DNA of 64,000 bases from Isoetes taiwanensis (lineage: Eukaryota; Streptophyta; Lycopodiopsida; Isoetales; Isoetaceae): the NCBI GenBank assembly GCA_021234155.1, contig JAJEKV010000820.1:20904-84903 (forward strand). Reading direction: 5' to 3'. Positions 20,151 through 33,530 of this stretch are shown here, in pieces. Numbering within the stretch: position 1 is the stretch's first letter; every line of letters starts with the position of its first letter. The position numbers were made by a program, and so were the translations under genes. The notes beneath the pieces were generated by a model. The model saw only the letters and a program-made list of their open reading frames with translations, searched no databases and was not told the DNA's origin.

Positions 20151-22834
20151 CTGGATTTTACCATTAGAATGATGTGCATGTTTTTGGGCATGCCTTTAAC
20201 ATGATAATGACTTGGCCCAACTTGTGGAGTGAACCAACCAAGTAATCATCAATCACTGGACATTTGTATCTTTTATTAGTTGCGAAGATTTGAACAACAT
20301 CTTGTGTGTGCCCCGAAAAAGTTATCAAAATACTTCCATAAGTTTATGTGATTGCTATATTGCCCCTGCATACAAATTACCAGTTGCCCTTCACACCAAA
20401 CTTAATTATCAAAAATGCCCTTATATACCAATTTTAATCAATCTACACCAAACTTAATTACCAAAATGTCATACACATCAAATTAAATTAATAAAATACC
20501 CGAAACTCGATAATTAAAATGCCTACAAAACTTACTCGATCTACACTTTAAACATCAAATACCTCAAAAGTAAAAGTTTGAATTCAACAAAAAACTTATA
20601 GGTCACAATTATCAATGAATTGGAGCCCTACAAGTGCGAGCATCATGTCCCTTTCCATGATACCATTAGCTCCATGTGAGAATTATTTGCTTCATCCTTC
20701 ACTGTCGTCAAAGCTCCTTTAAGGATTCAAGTCGCCCATCTCTCCGCCAAAGTCGTGATAGCTCACAACATTTTTTAATTCAAGTAGTCAAGCAAATAAT
20801 AACTACATAAAGGTAATCTGGTTGTGTCTTTTCACAACAAAAAGAAAAATAAAGAGCAAGTAGAACATATGACTTCTATCTTTGCATTGGGCAGAAAGTT
20901 GTTTGTCATGTGTCAAAGATTTTGAATCTATACATAAACGCAATTCTAGAATGGGACTCGCATGAAACCAACAAACCGCCCGACTTGCTTCTCATTCATC
21001 TCAGCAGATTTTCTACAATGGTGGATAGTGGGTAGCCGCACACATGCGAACTACCCATAAAAATAAAGGGAAAATCCAATTATATCATTTGGACCCCAAC
21101 AAAATACAATGCTAATAGAGAGGCTGGGCTAGTGTACCAATTAAAGCTTATCACCGGATTAAAAAACCAGCCTTCTGGGTTTTCGAGGGAAAAACCCTAG
21201 TGATAAGCCTTCCCGGCAAGGGGCTTGACAAACGTGAAGGCATAAAAAATCGGCTCCCAAACCCGCTAATGGAAAAGTCGAAACAGATGCCGCCGCTAAC
21301 CCGTACAAGACATCACCAACAAAGCAACAAGACAAAACAAACCTCCCGTGAGTGGAGGGCTGATTACGGCGTGCCACGCGATAAAAATACAATAACAAAG
21401 AAGAAGGGGGAGGGTGGGTTCAAAGAGAATAAGGTCTTGGCGAGAGAGAAGAGGAAGCCGATGAGAAGTCGGGTCGAAACGCCTAAAATAACGAACTCCC
21501 AACCAGAACGGGCATGCACCGCCCGCATGCATGCAAAACATGCATGCTCGTCCCATTCTAGAATGGCGATCCGATGTCTCGGATCGATGGGATAGATTAG
21601 TTCAAACTATAAACTCTAGTTTTCTTCTTAACCCCTATGATCTAGAGAGTCTTGTGCCTTGGAAAGGTTTGGGCCTATTAGAAAAAGATTTCTTGAAGAA
21701 TCTGCCCTTTTAGTGTGTTGGTTAGCACTTTAGAACTAAGTTTCAATTCTTCATGGGAGCATTGGTGTGTTCCACCTGCTTGATGACAAGCATCTCGAGG
21801 AACAAGAAGGATTGACATAGTTTGTGGATATGGGATAAAGACTTGGAAATGCTGGAACCTATTGAATAAGCATAGGAATGGAAAATTTGATATGGTTTGT
21901 GGGGTATGGAATAAAGATTGGGAAATATTGAATAAGCATTGATGTGTTCCACCTGCTTTAGGGCAACCATCTCGAAAAAGGGGAGGAATTGATATGCTTT
22001 GTGGGGTATGGGTTAAAGCCTTGAAAAGGATAGAGCCCATTGGATAATGATTATCATGAAGGATTTGCCTTTTTGGTGTCGTTGGTTAGCACTAAAGGAC
22101 TGGTGAGTAGCACCTCTTCGCTTCATTAGAGCAGGAGAAATAACTTGCAAGAGGATGATTGCCAATGATTGATTAAACTTTCTTGCATTCAGAAGTTCCA
22201 AAGTCTGTATCATGGGTCGCTGCATCTTATCGTTGACCATTTTCTTAGCTGGGACATATGCTAAAGTGTTTGGAATTCATGTTAAAGGGCTGAAATTAAT
22301 GCTACAGTCTGACGATTTGCTCCTTTTCTTATTATTGAGTGCAAAGAACAAATTAACAATTGAAAACTTACCTTTAGTTCTCAATTTTTATTTTTTATTT
22401 TTTTGAAGGTAAGGTTAGTTCTCAATTTCATTGCAGAACTTTAATTTAAAATTGTTCCAGAACTCTAATCGAATTTCATCGCATTCTTAAAATGGCAACC
22501 TAGTCAAATCCATAGCCAGACATCCTTTTAGGCGTAGTTTTATGAACAAGCCATTGTGAAAAAGATTGAATGCATTTAGTATGTATTAGTACAAGGGTAA
22601 AATGGCAATTTTATATAATGTATTTATATTTATGTCGTGTACTAATAGATAGATAGATAGTAGTTTTAACGTCACGCCACTAGGCAGCATAGAGAGAAGC
22701 AATATGATAATTTTGAAGTATGTAAGGGTATTTCGGACATTAAATAAATTTATGGAGGTATTTAGCAGGCTTGCCTTTGCAGAGGTACAAGGTTTGTTGT
22801 AGTTCTAGCCTGTCCACATGGGCAATTTGATTAT

Positions 22835-23770
22835 ATGATGTTGGATCCCTCTAGTTTCGCATCAAAGATCAAGAAAATTAGAAAACCTCCCAAAAATTTC
22901 TTCCCCTTCTTCAGACCACGAGGATATATCCACAACATTCCATTAGAAGGAAGGGAATTGGTTCTTCCCAAGCCACTTATGACAATCCAGGAATTATTTC
23001 CTCACTATGTTCAATATTGGCCAGCTTGGGATAAACAGACTAAATTGCATTGCTTTAGCACTCGTATAGGCTCTAGTATGAGCTGCAGAAAAGTGCAAGA
23101 TATATGTGAGAGCTATAAGGATACCGAACCTCCAGAGCATAGGCTGAAAGAGATTCATAAAGAATGTGCAAGATGGAATTTGGTGTGGATAGGCCCATAT
23201 CAAGTGGCTCCATTAGAACCCAATGAAATGGAGATATGTCTAGGATTTGATATCGGTTACACAAGGGGAACCTTGACAAAGACTGAAAGAGTTCAATTCA
23301 ATCATTAGGAAACTCTTTTTAGGCTCACACAGTTGCATTTCATTTGTCTGTGTTAAGATACCTCTATCCGAATGGTATTAGAGTTTTGTCTCTCTTTTCA
23401 GAAATCGGAGGTGCAGAAGTAGCTTTGGATAAGTTGGATATTCCATTAAAATATTTTGTATCAGTAGGAAAAAAAGAGAAGAATTGTATGGTGATTGAAA
23501 ACTGGTGACAAAACACAATAAACAGGTTGCTTACAGCTAAAAGAAGATGTAACACATCTAATCAAAGATGTTTTGTCCAAGTTAATAGATGAAACAGGGG
23601 GTTTGACTTAATAATTGGAGGAAGCCCCCTACAATAATCTATCAGGAAACAACCGTGTGAGTCGAGTTGGATTGGAGGGAGAAAAATCTTGTGTCTTTTA
23701 TGGGTTTGCAAGAATCCTGAACACTATAAAGCAACTCGTGCTTGCAAAGAGGCAAAGAAATCATGTTGCA
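22835..23770 (+). pseudogene. DRM-type DNA (cytosine-5) methyltransferase pseudogene
   Basis: The order of blocks is the rearranged one that defines DRM enzymes, which carry out RNA-directed de novo DNA methylation. First RPRGYIHNIPLEGR, MTIQELFP, WPAWDKQTKL, ECARWNLVWIG and VAPLEPNEMEICLGF (22910-23250). Then SLGNSF and VAFHLSVLRYLYPNGIRVLS (about 23303-23385), then the AdoMet loop FSEIGGAEVALD and FDLIIGGSP (about 23600-23628), and after a one-base shift YNNLSGNN, GLEGEKSCVFYGFARIL. Lesions are a frameshift near 23300, TAG at 23320, TGA at 23506, and an extra C in a five-C run at 23625-23629. The catalytic Cys codon of the PCN motif reads TAC (Tyr) at 23630. Only the catalytic half is present, with no UBA domains. 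I saw no introns across about 900 bp, so a processed copy is possible. Confidence 0.88.
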
Positions 23771-25175
23771 TGATCAGGATAAGTTTTAGTATCTTGCAAT
23801 GCCTTAACGTAGTTTATCTTCTTTGCAGGCTGTTTTCTATACATTTATTTTCTAAAGTGAAAAATAGTTTTCTGAGAAGTACGATGGTTAAACCTTGCAT
23901 CATAGACCATCACTCTCTCATTTTACCAGCTCTTATATCTGCTTTCAATTTGTGATACAAAGTGGCATTTGCCCAAAAATCCATTGGTTGAAATCCAGGG
24001 CTCTTGATCTGCATGACACCATAGCAGACCACAATACATCCCCAAATAAGGAATTTGGACTGTCTCCGTCTCTATTAATTGGATTTCATGGTAAGTGGCT
24101 GCTTGTGGATTGCTAGTTTTGACATGTTTACAAACAAGTCTATTTCTTTCCACAGGGTAAAGGCTGTCATGCTCTTTTCGGGTTGCATGCATTAGATGCT
24201 CAAAATAGAAAGTAAAATTCATTTTAGATTTGTCTCTCGCATTATTTTTCAATCTCACTACCAACCACATAAATATATGGAATTGATTCTACACTATATC
24301 TAATCATCTGTTTCAATGTTTAAGAGACCTAAAATAGAAATTGCTAGTGTCAACCACATATATAGCAAAACCCCAAACTAGCAAGCTTGGTTCAAGCTAT
24401 CATCTTTCTTCATATTTATGGACTGATGGACGGAAGGTTTTTACTGGATCACGCAAACTAACTTCAATCCATTGCAGGTGAAATATACAATTGTTGTATC
24501 TAGTCTAAATTAATACTTCTAATACTGATGATCTTTTCATTTATGCGTAGTGACTTCCAATGGTTTGTCGGAGAGTGGATGAAGCTCACTCCCGATATGG
24601 TCTTTTATACTCCAACATTCAACCCTTACAAATGCTTAATAGTTGAAAACTTTCAAGTAATATAGATTGCACGGTCTTGTGTTTATGGCAATGTATATCT
24701 AGAAATTGATCTTCCAATAACCACATCATTGATGATTTTTTTTGCATTCGCCTTTCCATCTTGGAACTATTTTGTGCTAGATGCTAATATGTTGGATGTG
24801 AGGATGCGGCTATTCAAGTGTTCAAAGGGAGCACATTTACTAAATCTATGTTAGAGCATTTTTACAACACTGAAGGATTGCCATTTACTCAAACAGTTAC
24901 TCACTGGGAGAAGGCTTGCTACTTTGAAGAGATCATCTATTTACTCCGCCTATCTATCTATCTTTTAAATTCGGATTTTCCGGTTTGGTGGAAAACCTTT
25001 TTGGAATTTTTTTTAATCCAATTTCCTAAGATTTTGGGGTTTCTTGAGGCCGGAAAAAATTTCCGAGTTCCCAAAAGTAGTAGAAGTTTTTCCTATGATT
25101 TTTGGTTTTGGGGATTTTTGTTGCCCGGAAAAAAGAAAACCGATATCCAAAAATCGGAATTTGTTTTTGGGTTGC
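23771..25175. other. Unrecognised, mostly degraded DNA
   Basis: Short islands look as if they were once coding (24551-24667 reads SDFQWFVGEWMKLTPDMVFY; 24818-24940 reads VFKGSTFTKSMLEHFYNTEG). I cannot assign a family or join them. From about 24,960 the sequence becomes repeat-like, with G- and T-rich runs. Confidence 0.35.
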
Positions 25176-25325
25176 CCCTAGGGGGGCAAACCCTCGTTTA
25201 TGTGGGTATGTGGGCATATCCAGGAATATGCCAGCATATGCCTAGCATATCCCTAAGGGGGCAAACCCTCGTTTATGTGGGTATGTGGGCATATCCAGGA
25301 ATATGCCGCGATATGCCTAGCATAT
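25176..25325. repeat. 75-bp tandem duplication
   Basis: Two 75-bp copies (phrase GCAAACCCTCGTTTATGTGG at 25186 and 25261) differ at a few bases. The unit is 25 codons, so the plus-strand frame stays open through both (QTLVYVGMWAYPGIC repeated). It contains palindromic GGCATATCC/ATATGCC elements. It lies inside transposon-like DNA. Confidence 0.9.
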
Positions 25326-28300
25326 GCCGGGTGGATCAAGCCCAAACGCCGGGCCGCCAGAACTCTCTATCATCCACCCTCGGTCCAGCCACATTTGCCG
25401 CCCAAACCCCCTTCGGATCAAACGGGCCGGCTATGGCTATGCCGCTGGCTCGCTTTCCCTTCTCATTTTAATAGCCACGAGCCTTTGGTATACCTCCACT
25501 CCGTGGCAAACCTCGCTTTCGGCCGACGGCCGACCAAGGCGCGTAAATCGGCTCTCCTCCAAATGGCCATGGCCCGGCAAATCCTCGATTTAACATGGCG
25601 ATAAACATTAGCAAAAGAATCGGCTAATCCCTCCTCCTTTTGATTTTCCCAGTCCAGTCTTCACACAAATGGGGGTTTTTCGGGCAAAGAATAGACCTAG
25701 CTTGGCTATGGCATGGCCAAATCCGGCATGATTAGGCTCGATTCTACTCCTTCCCTCGTCCTCTATTTTGTTCTTTTGCATTAAGCTTCAAGCCCAAGGG
25801 GGTTTTCTGTGGAGAACAAGCCAAAAAATGAATCGGGCTTAGGGTAAGATCACAAACAAATGCAACTCAAAAACGATTTTGAGTCAATAATGTTCAATAT
25901 CGCTCGGGACATGGCGAGTTGGCGTCGTCGCCCTTAATCCGCCAGAGGTTCCTCTAGACCCTGTGGTGAGTTCCATATTTGGAAATATCTGAGATTGTAT
26001 ATCCTCTAATTTTTTCCTTTTCTTTTAACCACCGCTCATTTTTCCCTAAGAAGCATATGACTCAAAGGGTATGTCTTTCTAACTATCTACGAGGATTTCG
26101 TTTCATATATTGCATTATCACAAGAAATGCTCCACGCTCACTAGTCTCTTCTTGAATCCTGTTATAATGTATGTCTTCAAAAAGTGCAATTGTTACCCTG
26201 TATCGCAGATGTTATATAAATTCCATATTACCGTGGTTCAATATGGAAGCTGTTCAAATGGAAACAAATATTTTTTCGAGATTCTATTGCCATTGCTTTG
26301 CGATAATTTCGTAAATTATAGTGGAAATAATCCGGATATTAGCTCGGCAAAAGCTTGAATAGTTCTATCTCTTACTTCATAACAAAATTAGCAGAATCTT
26401 ACTGTGAAGAACAAACTTAGCGTAAAGTCATGTTGTCCCCGTCCCAAACCGCTTGATTATTTCATTGTGGGAGAGGAAAGTGCATAACAAGCCTCAATTC
26501 CTCGAATATCATACACACATGCAAGATAACACACAATATATTTGTCTTGCTTGTGCGTAAGGAGGAAAGGTCTTTTTACCATCCAGGCGCAAAAGAAGGA
26601 TTGGCCGAAATTTAAAAGCTTTTGAAGGACATGGCGAAGCACGAAAGTGTTACGCGATCACAAAGGGAACTATTTTGGGAGGTTTTAAATTGGGAGCATT
26701 TATCGCCTGCTTTTGTGGCATACAACAAGGTCTTGGCATCCATATTGTGCATCGCGGATACAACTAACATCGTTGCGGCAGCAACTAACTATTTGCTTAT
26801 CTTTGGCCTTGCATGTGAGTTGCAAACACGGGATGTGTAGTTTTTTAATTGGTGGCGGATATCTTTTTTTTCTCCGTGGAGGACACCGGGTGGAGTCGTA
26901 TGATATTGACCTAATGCACCTTGCCATATAAACAAAGACCAGGATCTTTGAAGCGGAGGGCAAGTACTGGCAAAGATTAGGTGCTTTTTCTGGAGCAAAG
27001 CATTCTCCGCCTTTAGGTATGGTCTTTTTACATTTGGTAATATCAAGCTTGCTTTCAGTTTTTAGTTTTTCGCGGTCCTAACTGCGGCACATTGACGCTG
27101 ATGAATCGGGTTATGTACACACCGCCTCGCAAGAACAATTAGTGGTGGCAAATAAAATGCTACCAATGAACCAAGAAGACAAAGATGAAAGTCTTGCGGA
27201 TCGTGAAATAATCGTTGTACAATTGATCAACGTATTTTGTTGAGATGCACTTGTTAGTCACTATAGATAAGTTGGGAACCGCAATAACATTGGAAAAGAA
27301 CCGATGTTCAAACAGACAAAGCATTGAGATAACACAGCTTGTTACGAAGTTGAATATGCTTGGTGTCAATATAGTTGAACATGATACTTTTGAAGTCAGC
27401 CTTAGCAAGTGATTAAGCACATTTTACATGTTCTATTTATTTGCCACAATTGTTATGCAAGATTTTCTATTTCCGTCCGCATAATATCTCCGCCTCGGCA
27501 GTAAACCCATTGGGATGATGACCAAGCAAATCCTAGAAATTGTGTATAGATGCAAGGAAATTTCAACATCAAATATTCGGACTTGGAACATTTAGGTTCA
27601 CTTATGCATGAACTATTAAATTATTATATTATGCCAAATCTAGTTAGTTAGGCCTATATATACGCATTGATTTCCTAAGGTTTATGGTACGGATTTGTTT
27701 TGCGGTTGGGTGTCAATTCTTGGGATTAGGGTTTAGAAGTCATTTTCTATTGTGGAAATCAAGGTCGGGGTTTCAAAGGTTGAACATTGGCCTTTCCGGT
27801 CAGCCTTTGTTGCATAGCACGCTCTTGGTTTTTGGATGTCCCATTCCGTGAATTGTGTTCTAAGGTAAGTTTTGGCTACTGTGGTTGTAGGGGGTGAATC
27901 TCCTGATTGTCCTTGTTGAGGGATGGTTCTTGCTTTTTGAGACCTACTTTTGCTTCTAGGGTCAATTTTGGTAATATAGGGCTATCAAGTCAAATATTTG
28001 TTGCAAATTTCATTCTTCAAGGAAAGGTATTTCAACATCTTTGTCTATTGAAAACCATCTTGTTGCAAGGGAGTTTTTTTCTGTTTTTCTGCTTTTGAGC
28101 TCCTTTGAAGCCAACCTCTTACATCAAAACGAAATCATACTTAATTTGGAAGTGTACATTCCAAAGATAGTACTTGAAGAATATGCTATTATTCACAACA
28201 TGAATGCCTAAGCTTAAGCAAAATGCATTGGACCTCTATCATTACCAAAGATAAAGTACTCGACAAATGCTTAAATGTGTGCCAATATTGGCTACTGTTC

Positions 28301-29564
28301 TTATTCTTAACTTAAACGTTTTGGAACGTCCAATCTTATCATTCCTCGCCATATCTCATTTTAAAAAGTTTGGCATTTTCTAGTCTCATTATATACATGG
28401 TTCTTGAAATAAACAAGATTGTTTGGAAGTATAATGTGTTTAACAAGTGTTGCCTTATGCAAAGTTGTAACTGATTTCTCAGGGTTCCCTTTCCTTGACT
28501 TAATTCCCAAAAAGCCCTTCAGATTTTTAAAATTCCCAAAATGCCCTTAAATTTTAAATATTTTCCCAAATAGCCCCGCACATTTTTATAGTTCTCAAAT
28601 TCGTGTGTTCTTTATTTCACAAAGTTGCTAAACTCTTTAGCTGCATTTTGGAAGATAAAGGTAGTTCGTTGGCTACGAGGATTTCGTTTCTAAATGTTTG
28701 GGGTTATGGTTTTGAATTGATTGTCAAAATATGACTTTGAACTATGATTTAAGCCACTTCACCCCTCCGCCATGGAGGGCAACCCTCCGTGTGCAGCACC
28801 TTGTTTATACGGTTTCATTTGCCTTTCAATCTGAGGGCATCGATTTGCCCCCTCTAGGTTTTTGGTGACCAAATGGGCGGTGGACCTCGTGACCGATTAT
28901 GGTTATGGCAAATACTGGATTGGCGCCTTGCACCATACCCTTAAGGTTTTGGGTTTATAAGAGAGCAAAGTCGCCGCTAGAGCTTCCACCGCAGTTTGAG
29001 CCGGAGCTTTTCACCTAGATCCCGAGCCGCAAGGGCATCAAGAGGCAAAGAAATTCGTAAGGTGCTCTTTATTTTTATTGAATGTCATTCAGATATATGA
29101 AACAACTGAGAAAAACATTTGAGACGATTTTGCATTTCGCTTTTTAGCTTGAGGCGGACCCATTTTGTAAACCATACCAAGATCATTTTCTTTCCATGTT
29201 GGGTTAAAACATCAAGCCCACAAAGTGGAGCTCAACAATGTAAGCCTTCACATCCTCTATATTGGGTTCCTTTTACAATTATACATTTAAAGTATTGATT
29301 GAATTATTTTCCATGCTATGATTCATATCTCTAAATTTCTTGAGAGGAACCCCGAAGTTAGCATCTTTCATTTGTTACGATTTCCTCAAGTTTTTCTATT
29401 TTGAATGTTAGAATAGTGTTTTAATTCATGCGATGAGAATGGAACACTCGAAAAATTGCGTGCCTTTCGCATTTTGATCTTATATATCTTTCTTTTTGTA
29501 CAGGTTATAAAGGTTGGGATTTAGTTTCTGAAGTGAGTACAAAAACAGTTTCCCAGGGCTAACC
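25326..29564. other. Unrecognised repeat-rich DNA
   Basis: I find no supported gene. GC-richer islands at 25.3-25.9 and 28.7-29.1 kb resemble LTR or other transposon sequence, and the latter carries a GGAGGGCAACCCTCC palindrome (28772-28786). Small open frames at 26622-26840 (+) and around 27,100 show no family motif. Confidence 0.35.
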
Positions 29565-32388
29565 ATGCAAGTACTCTCAGCTTCAGATTTTAGTCATGGT
29601 AAGCTATCTTCGAATGTGCAGGACATCTTGCATGGATTCAGATTTTATCGGATTGCAGCTGTCCGCAGGCATAGGATCTTCTTATCGAATTGCAGCTGTC
29701 CACCGGTATGCATGCGTTTTACTGCAACTTGCAAAGCACCTCGCCAGAAGATCGTTGCTAAAACCTGGTGCTTCTTATTTGAGCTCTCTGGAGTTAGATG
29801 CAAGATGCAGAGAAGCTGCCATGGCGTTTCACAGATTTATGCATCCCATATACATACAATCTTTGGGCTTTTGCCTTTAAATTTTGTTTTTGTTTCTGTT
29901 GATTGTTGGGTTCATTTATTTTTCGTTTCTTTTGTAGGGAAAGCAAAGTGTTTATGGAATTGTTGCCACCATGTCTTTAGATGGATGCTTAGAGTTAGAC
30001 ATTGTAGGCTTTTGGTTGACAGCTCTGCACTTCGTGATTTATCAGGCCTAGGCATACAGCTATGCACTTTTATAACTGGATAACATGATGTATTGATCCC
30101 CCTTTGCAGCATGTAGATTACATCTGTTAGAAATATTTAAGGACATTTGCAATATGCCAAGTTGTTGTATGTTATAATAAAGGAAATTGTTCATTTTGTT
30201 GTGGGCACAGAGCAGGATAGACAGCTCCTTTGAGTCCTTTCACAGGTAGGACAGTGTGTTCCATTGATATCTTCCCGCAATTCTGTCGGTTTAGATCACA
30301 TTTCCAAGCTTCTTTTGCAAGTTTACATCACCTCTAACTAGCTGCAAACATGCAATTATTTTGTGCAGAACACTTGAAGTAGAGTTAGAGGAATGCAGAG
30401 ACCGTCAATCTTCACAAACATGGGAAATACATTGACTCACCCAAATCCGTGACATCTTCACATACAGCTTCAAAGCTACAAACATAAAATTATTTTGCAC
30501 AGCAGACTTGAAGTAAAGTCGAAGACCCGATTGCAGACAAACGAGCAACCTTGACTCTCCTCCTGTTCACACAAAGTTCTTCGCGCACTCCTTTAATATA
30601 TCCAACAAACTTAAGGCTTCATGCTAAGATCGACACTTCATTTCATGCAGCTATTGTGCTCATCGCCTGGCCTTATTTCCTACAATAGGAGCCATGATAA
30701 TTTGTTAGCATGCCATTTAATGCATTTGATTTTAGCAAACAAGCTGAGCTCTAACATAATAATGGCTAACCTCAAATTTTCGATTCATCAAGGCTTCCTT
30801 CTTTCTACACTGCAGATGTTCCTTCTTTCCACTGGTCAGCCTTATTGCGGATATGCATACTTTCACAGTAATGTGCACCTTACAAGTTTAACAGATTAAT
30901 TTTACTTTGGCTTGAATTGCAATCACTATTCACATTTTCAAGATGTATTGAAACCAAGGTTAAACCTCCAACTGCAGGCAAAAGAAGACCAAACTGGTTT
31001 CGGTCAAGAGGCTTCGCTTTAATTTCAAGATTCGATCGTAATCTTTTAAGCCTTTCAAGATTCGATCGGATAGTAATTTTCAAACCTTATTCCCAATTGT
31101 GACAGAGAATAATCATACACTAATCTACCTGTGTTACCCGTGATTCTTATTATATTTCTTCGCTTGTAGTTCATATGTCTCGTGATTTTTCATGCTTTAA
31201 ATTGCAGACTTATGAAGTTTGTCCTTGATCGCAGATTACCGCTCGCTAAGACGTGGTTCCTCCCACCCCTTGACCAGAAAGTTCATTTAATTTGTCGTTG
31301 CAGAGCCAAACAAATGCAGAGACCATGCATCTTCGCAAAGATACGGCATACATTGATTTGCTTCCACAGGTAAGACAGTCTATCGCAGTCACATCTTCAC
31401 ATATACTTTCTACATTTCACCCAACATCGTAATTTCTTCTCTTGCACATAAGATATTCTTAAATAGCTGCTACATATTTCTTAAGTCATGGTTTTATCTT
31501 CTTCATGAATAATCCTCCACAAGATTGCGGAGAAATTTCCAAGTCAGACCGCTTAACATTCATATTTGCATTATGTTTCTCAATCACCAGCTACACTGCT
31601 TGCAATTCCTCTTTTCAGATTATCTCCATTATTATATCGTTAAAAATGGAGATCTGGGCAACACTTTAATCTTCGTTGGATGGGATAAGCTATCTTGCAA
31701 GACAAAGAAATATGAGCTCTGCAGTCTGTTGTAACCAATGCTGTCACAATCTTGCTCTTTTCAAAAGGTCAGTTTATAGTTGAAATTTTGATTTCTAGAC
31801 CTACATTGCACGCCCAGCATAAATCAGAGAATATAGGATCTCAAAAATTGTCCATTTATGTTGGAATACCTCACTTATGTTATGTGAGCTAATAAGAGAA
31901 TTTGAACCGCGGTGCAATTGTCGAAGTTTCATCGGACCCATACTTTGTAGAGGACAATAAATATTGCCCACCAAGAATCAAGTTATTTTGTATTGTCTTC
32001 TCCTTATCCAATGAGATCCCGTTCAAGCTTTTTAAAATTTCATTTGCTGCATTTAATTATGCTATTTTCTTTGCAGGTCTTTGTTAATCTCAACTTTATA
32101 CACCACTTTCATATTTTGGTCTCATGGAATAGTAAGGTCTTTCCTAGGTGCTTGCTGGCTTACAGGAAGCAATGTACAAGAGCCAACTTCAGGAGTACAC
32201 ATAAAAGTTTTCTTGCCCCTCCCCATCCATTCTTAGAACTGAAAATGTTCCTGTTGGACAATCTTAATTGGTGAGATCTGAGATATTCGCTTTATCTCGC
32301 CTCATCAACATACTTTTTCTTTATTTAGTTGCGTGATAATTTTCTATGCTCTCTTTTTTGTCGCAGTTAAATCGGCCTTTGTAAAAAT
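29565..32388. other. Exon-like fragments of an unrecognised sequence
   Basis: Around 29596-29880 one frame reads SSYRIAAVHRYACVLLQLAK then LSSLELDARCREAAMAFHRF, protein-like but unknown to me. A short direct repeat (ATTGCAGCTGTCC at 29653 and 29691) sits at its start. Sequences near 30,395 and 31,320 repeat the phrase CAGAGACC..CATCTTC and end in CACAGGTARGACAG, as if an exon and its donor had been duplicated. No complete gene can be assembled. Confidence 0.35.
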
Positions 32389-32394
32389 ATAATG

Positions 32395-32855
32395 CAGGAG
32401 TATCCACAGCTTAATGGCACATTTTATTCAAGCGGTGCTTCAAAAAACAAAAAAGATACTGAAATTAGAGCTGCATGCACTGCTCTTATAGTGATACAAT
32501 CCACAGAGTTGCAAGAAGGTGAGGCATGCCATGCAAAGTTGTTCTAAGTGCTTCTCTTTTTATTGCTAAATTTGTTTCCATTGCAGTTGCTCCTGCACCT
32601 GTCACAATGCCACCAGCGTCCAAGGAAGAGAAACAAGTTGTCCCAGAAGAGACAAAACTTCTCCAGGCCAAAAGTAAGGTAGAAATTAAAGAGAGTCTCA
32701 ACAGATCCTGTAAGAAACGGAAAGTAACTCCTTCAAAAACACCCCCAAGCAAGCAATATGAAGCTGAACGTTTAAAATCCGAGCAACCAGTACTATCAAA
32801 GCAGCAGAAAGTTACCAGGGTGAATGAAGCATGTTCATTGGCATGGTATGGTTAG
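32395..32855 (+). CDS. Two exons with a dsRNA-binding-domain-like end and basic linker
   Basis: Exon one follows ATGCAG and reads EYPQLNGTFYSSGASKNKKD then TEIRAACTALIVIQ up to CAAGAAG with GT (about 32520). Exon two follows TTGCAG (about 32587) and reads VAPAPVTMPPASKEEKQVV, with a basic KKRKVTPSKTPPSK run, to TAG at 32855. The G.SKNKKD.EI.AA..AL pattern resembles the last strand and helix of a dsRBD, which contacts double-stranded RNA. Plant dsRBD proteins serve small-RNA pathways. The first half of the domain is not found upstream in a joinable exon, so this is a partial gene or relic. Confidence 0.35.
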
Positions 32856-33315
32856 ACAGTTTGCTATATCTCCCGTCTACTCCACTTTGTTGTGGCCAAC
32901 CAATTTCGTTCCCTATGTTTCTCTCATATGTCCTTCAAGTGCCAATTGCCAATTCTATTCAATATGTTTCTCATATATTTATGAAATGCCAGACATCCAC
33001 CGGTTTTTCATGCTTTGGAATTCCAAATAAAGTAGATGCTCTTACCATCTAAAGTTTTGCAACAACAAATGCTATTCATGCTCTAAATAAGTACAGGCTA
33101 TCCTTTCTAAAAATTTTAACACATTCAATTTGAGGGACCAATATTCCCAACTGTGCAATAAAGGCTGTGGTAATTACCATACATATCTTTTTAGAACACA
33201 TGTTCGAGACATTTGGCATATCATGTCAACGACCAATATTTGTGAGCTTGAAACTATTCTAAAGGCTGCAATCAATAGGACAGGTTTTTTATAATTACAT
33301 TCTTGATAGCAAAAG

Positions 33316-33530
33316 CAGGCCTCGAATTTAGATTTTGCACTAACCAGCAAAAATGCCGCCTTTTATTTATGCTTAGCGGATTTTTCAGAAAAATACCTCA
33401 AACTTGCCGGATTTAACACTATTTTTATGAAATTTCGACCGGAATTTTGCCTGCATCTACTTTAGCAAATCGGATATTTCGTACTTTAATCGGATATTCT
33501 GGGGAGGAACCCCCCTAATTTTGACCCTTG
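33316..33530 (-). mobile_element. 215-bp hAT-type MITE, second family copy
   Basis: The segment is flanked by the identical octamer AGCAAAAG (33308-33315 and 33531-33538). Its ends, CAGGCCTCGAATTTAG and CTAATTTTGACCCTTG, form an imperfect inverted repeat. Read in reverse orientation it aligns along its length with the 8445-8660 element (for example GGCATTTTTGCTGGTTAG against GGCATTTTTAATGGTTAG). It is non-coding and more diverged than the first copy. Confidence 0.9.

Larger units (their letters stand above)
18481..22834. other. Transposon-derived DNA without a recognisable gene
   Basis: I see no conserved coding signal. Notable items are an A-tract (about 19227-19250), duplicated AATGTTCC palindromes (19290-19400), a 9-bp inverted repeat (20102-20150) and a short GATA microsatellite near 22641. 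The overlapping frames at 21160-21715 on both strands look like compositional artefacts of GC-richer repeat DNA. Confidence 0.4.

Noticed and set aside
21159-21600. Overlapping open frames on both strands of about 80-130 codons
   Set aside because: Compositional consequence of GC-richer repeat DNA; no family motif and no splice context.
23371-23390. Phrase similar to a tRNA-Met primer binding site (GGTATTAGAG)
   Set aside because: It is the coding sequence for NGIRVLS of the DRM relic, not an LTR-flanking site.
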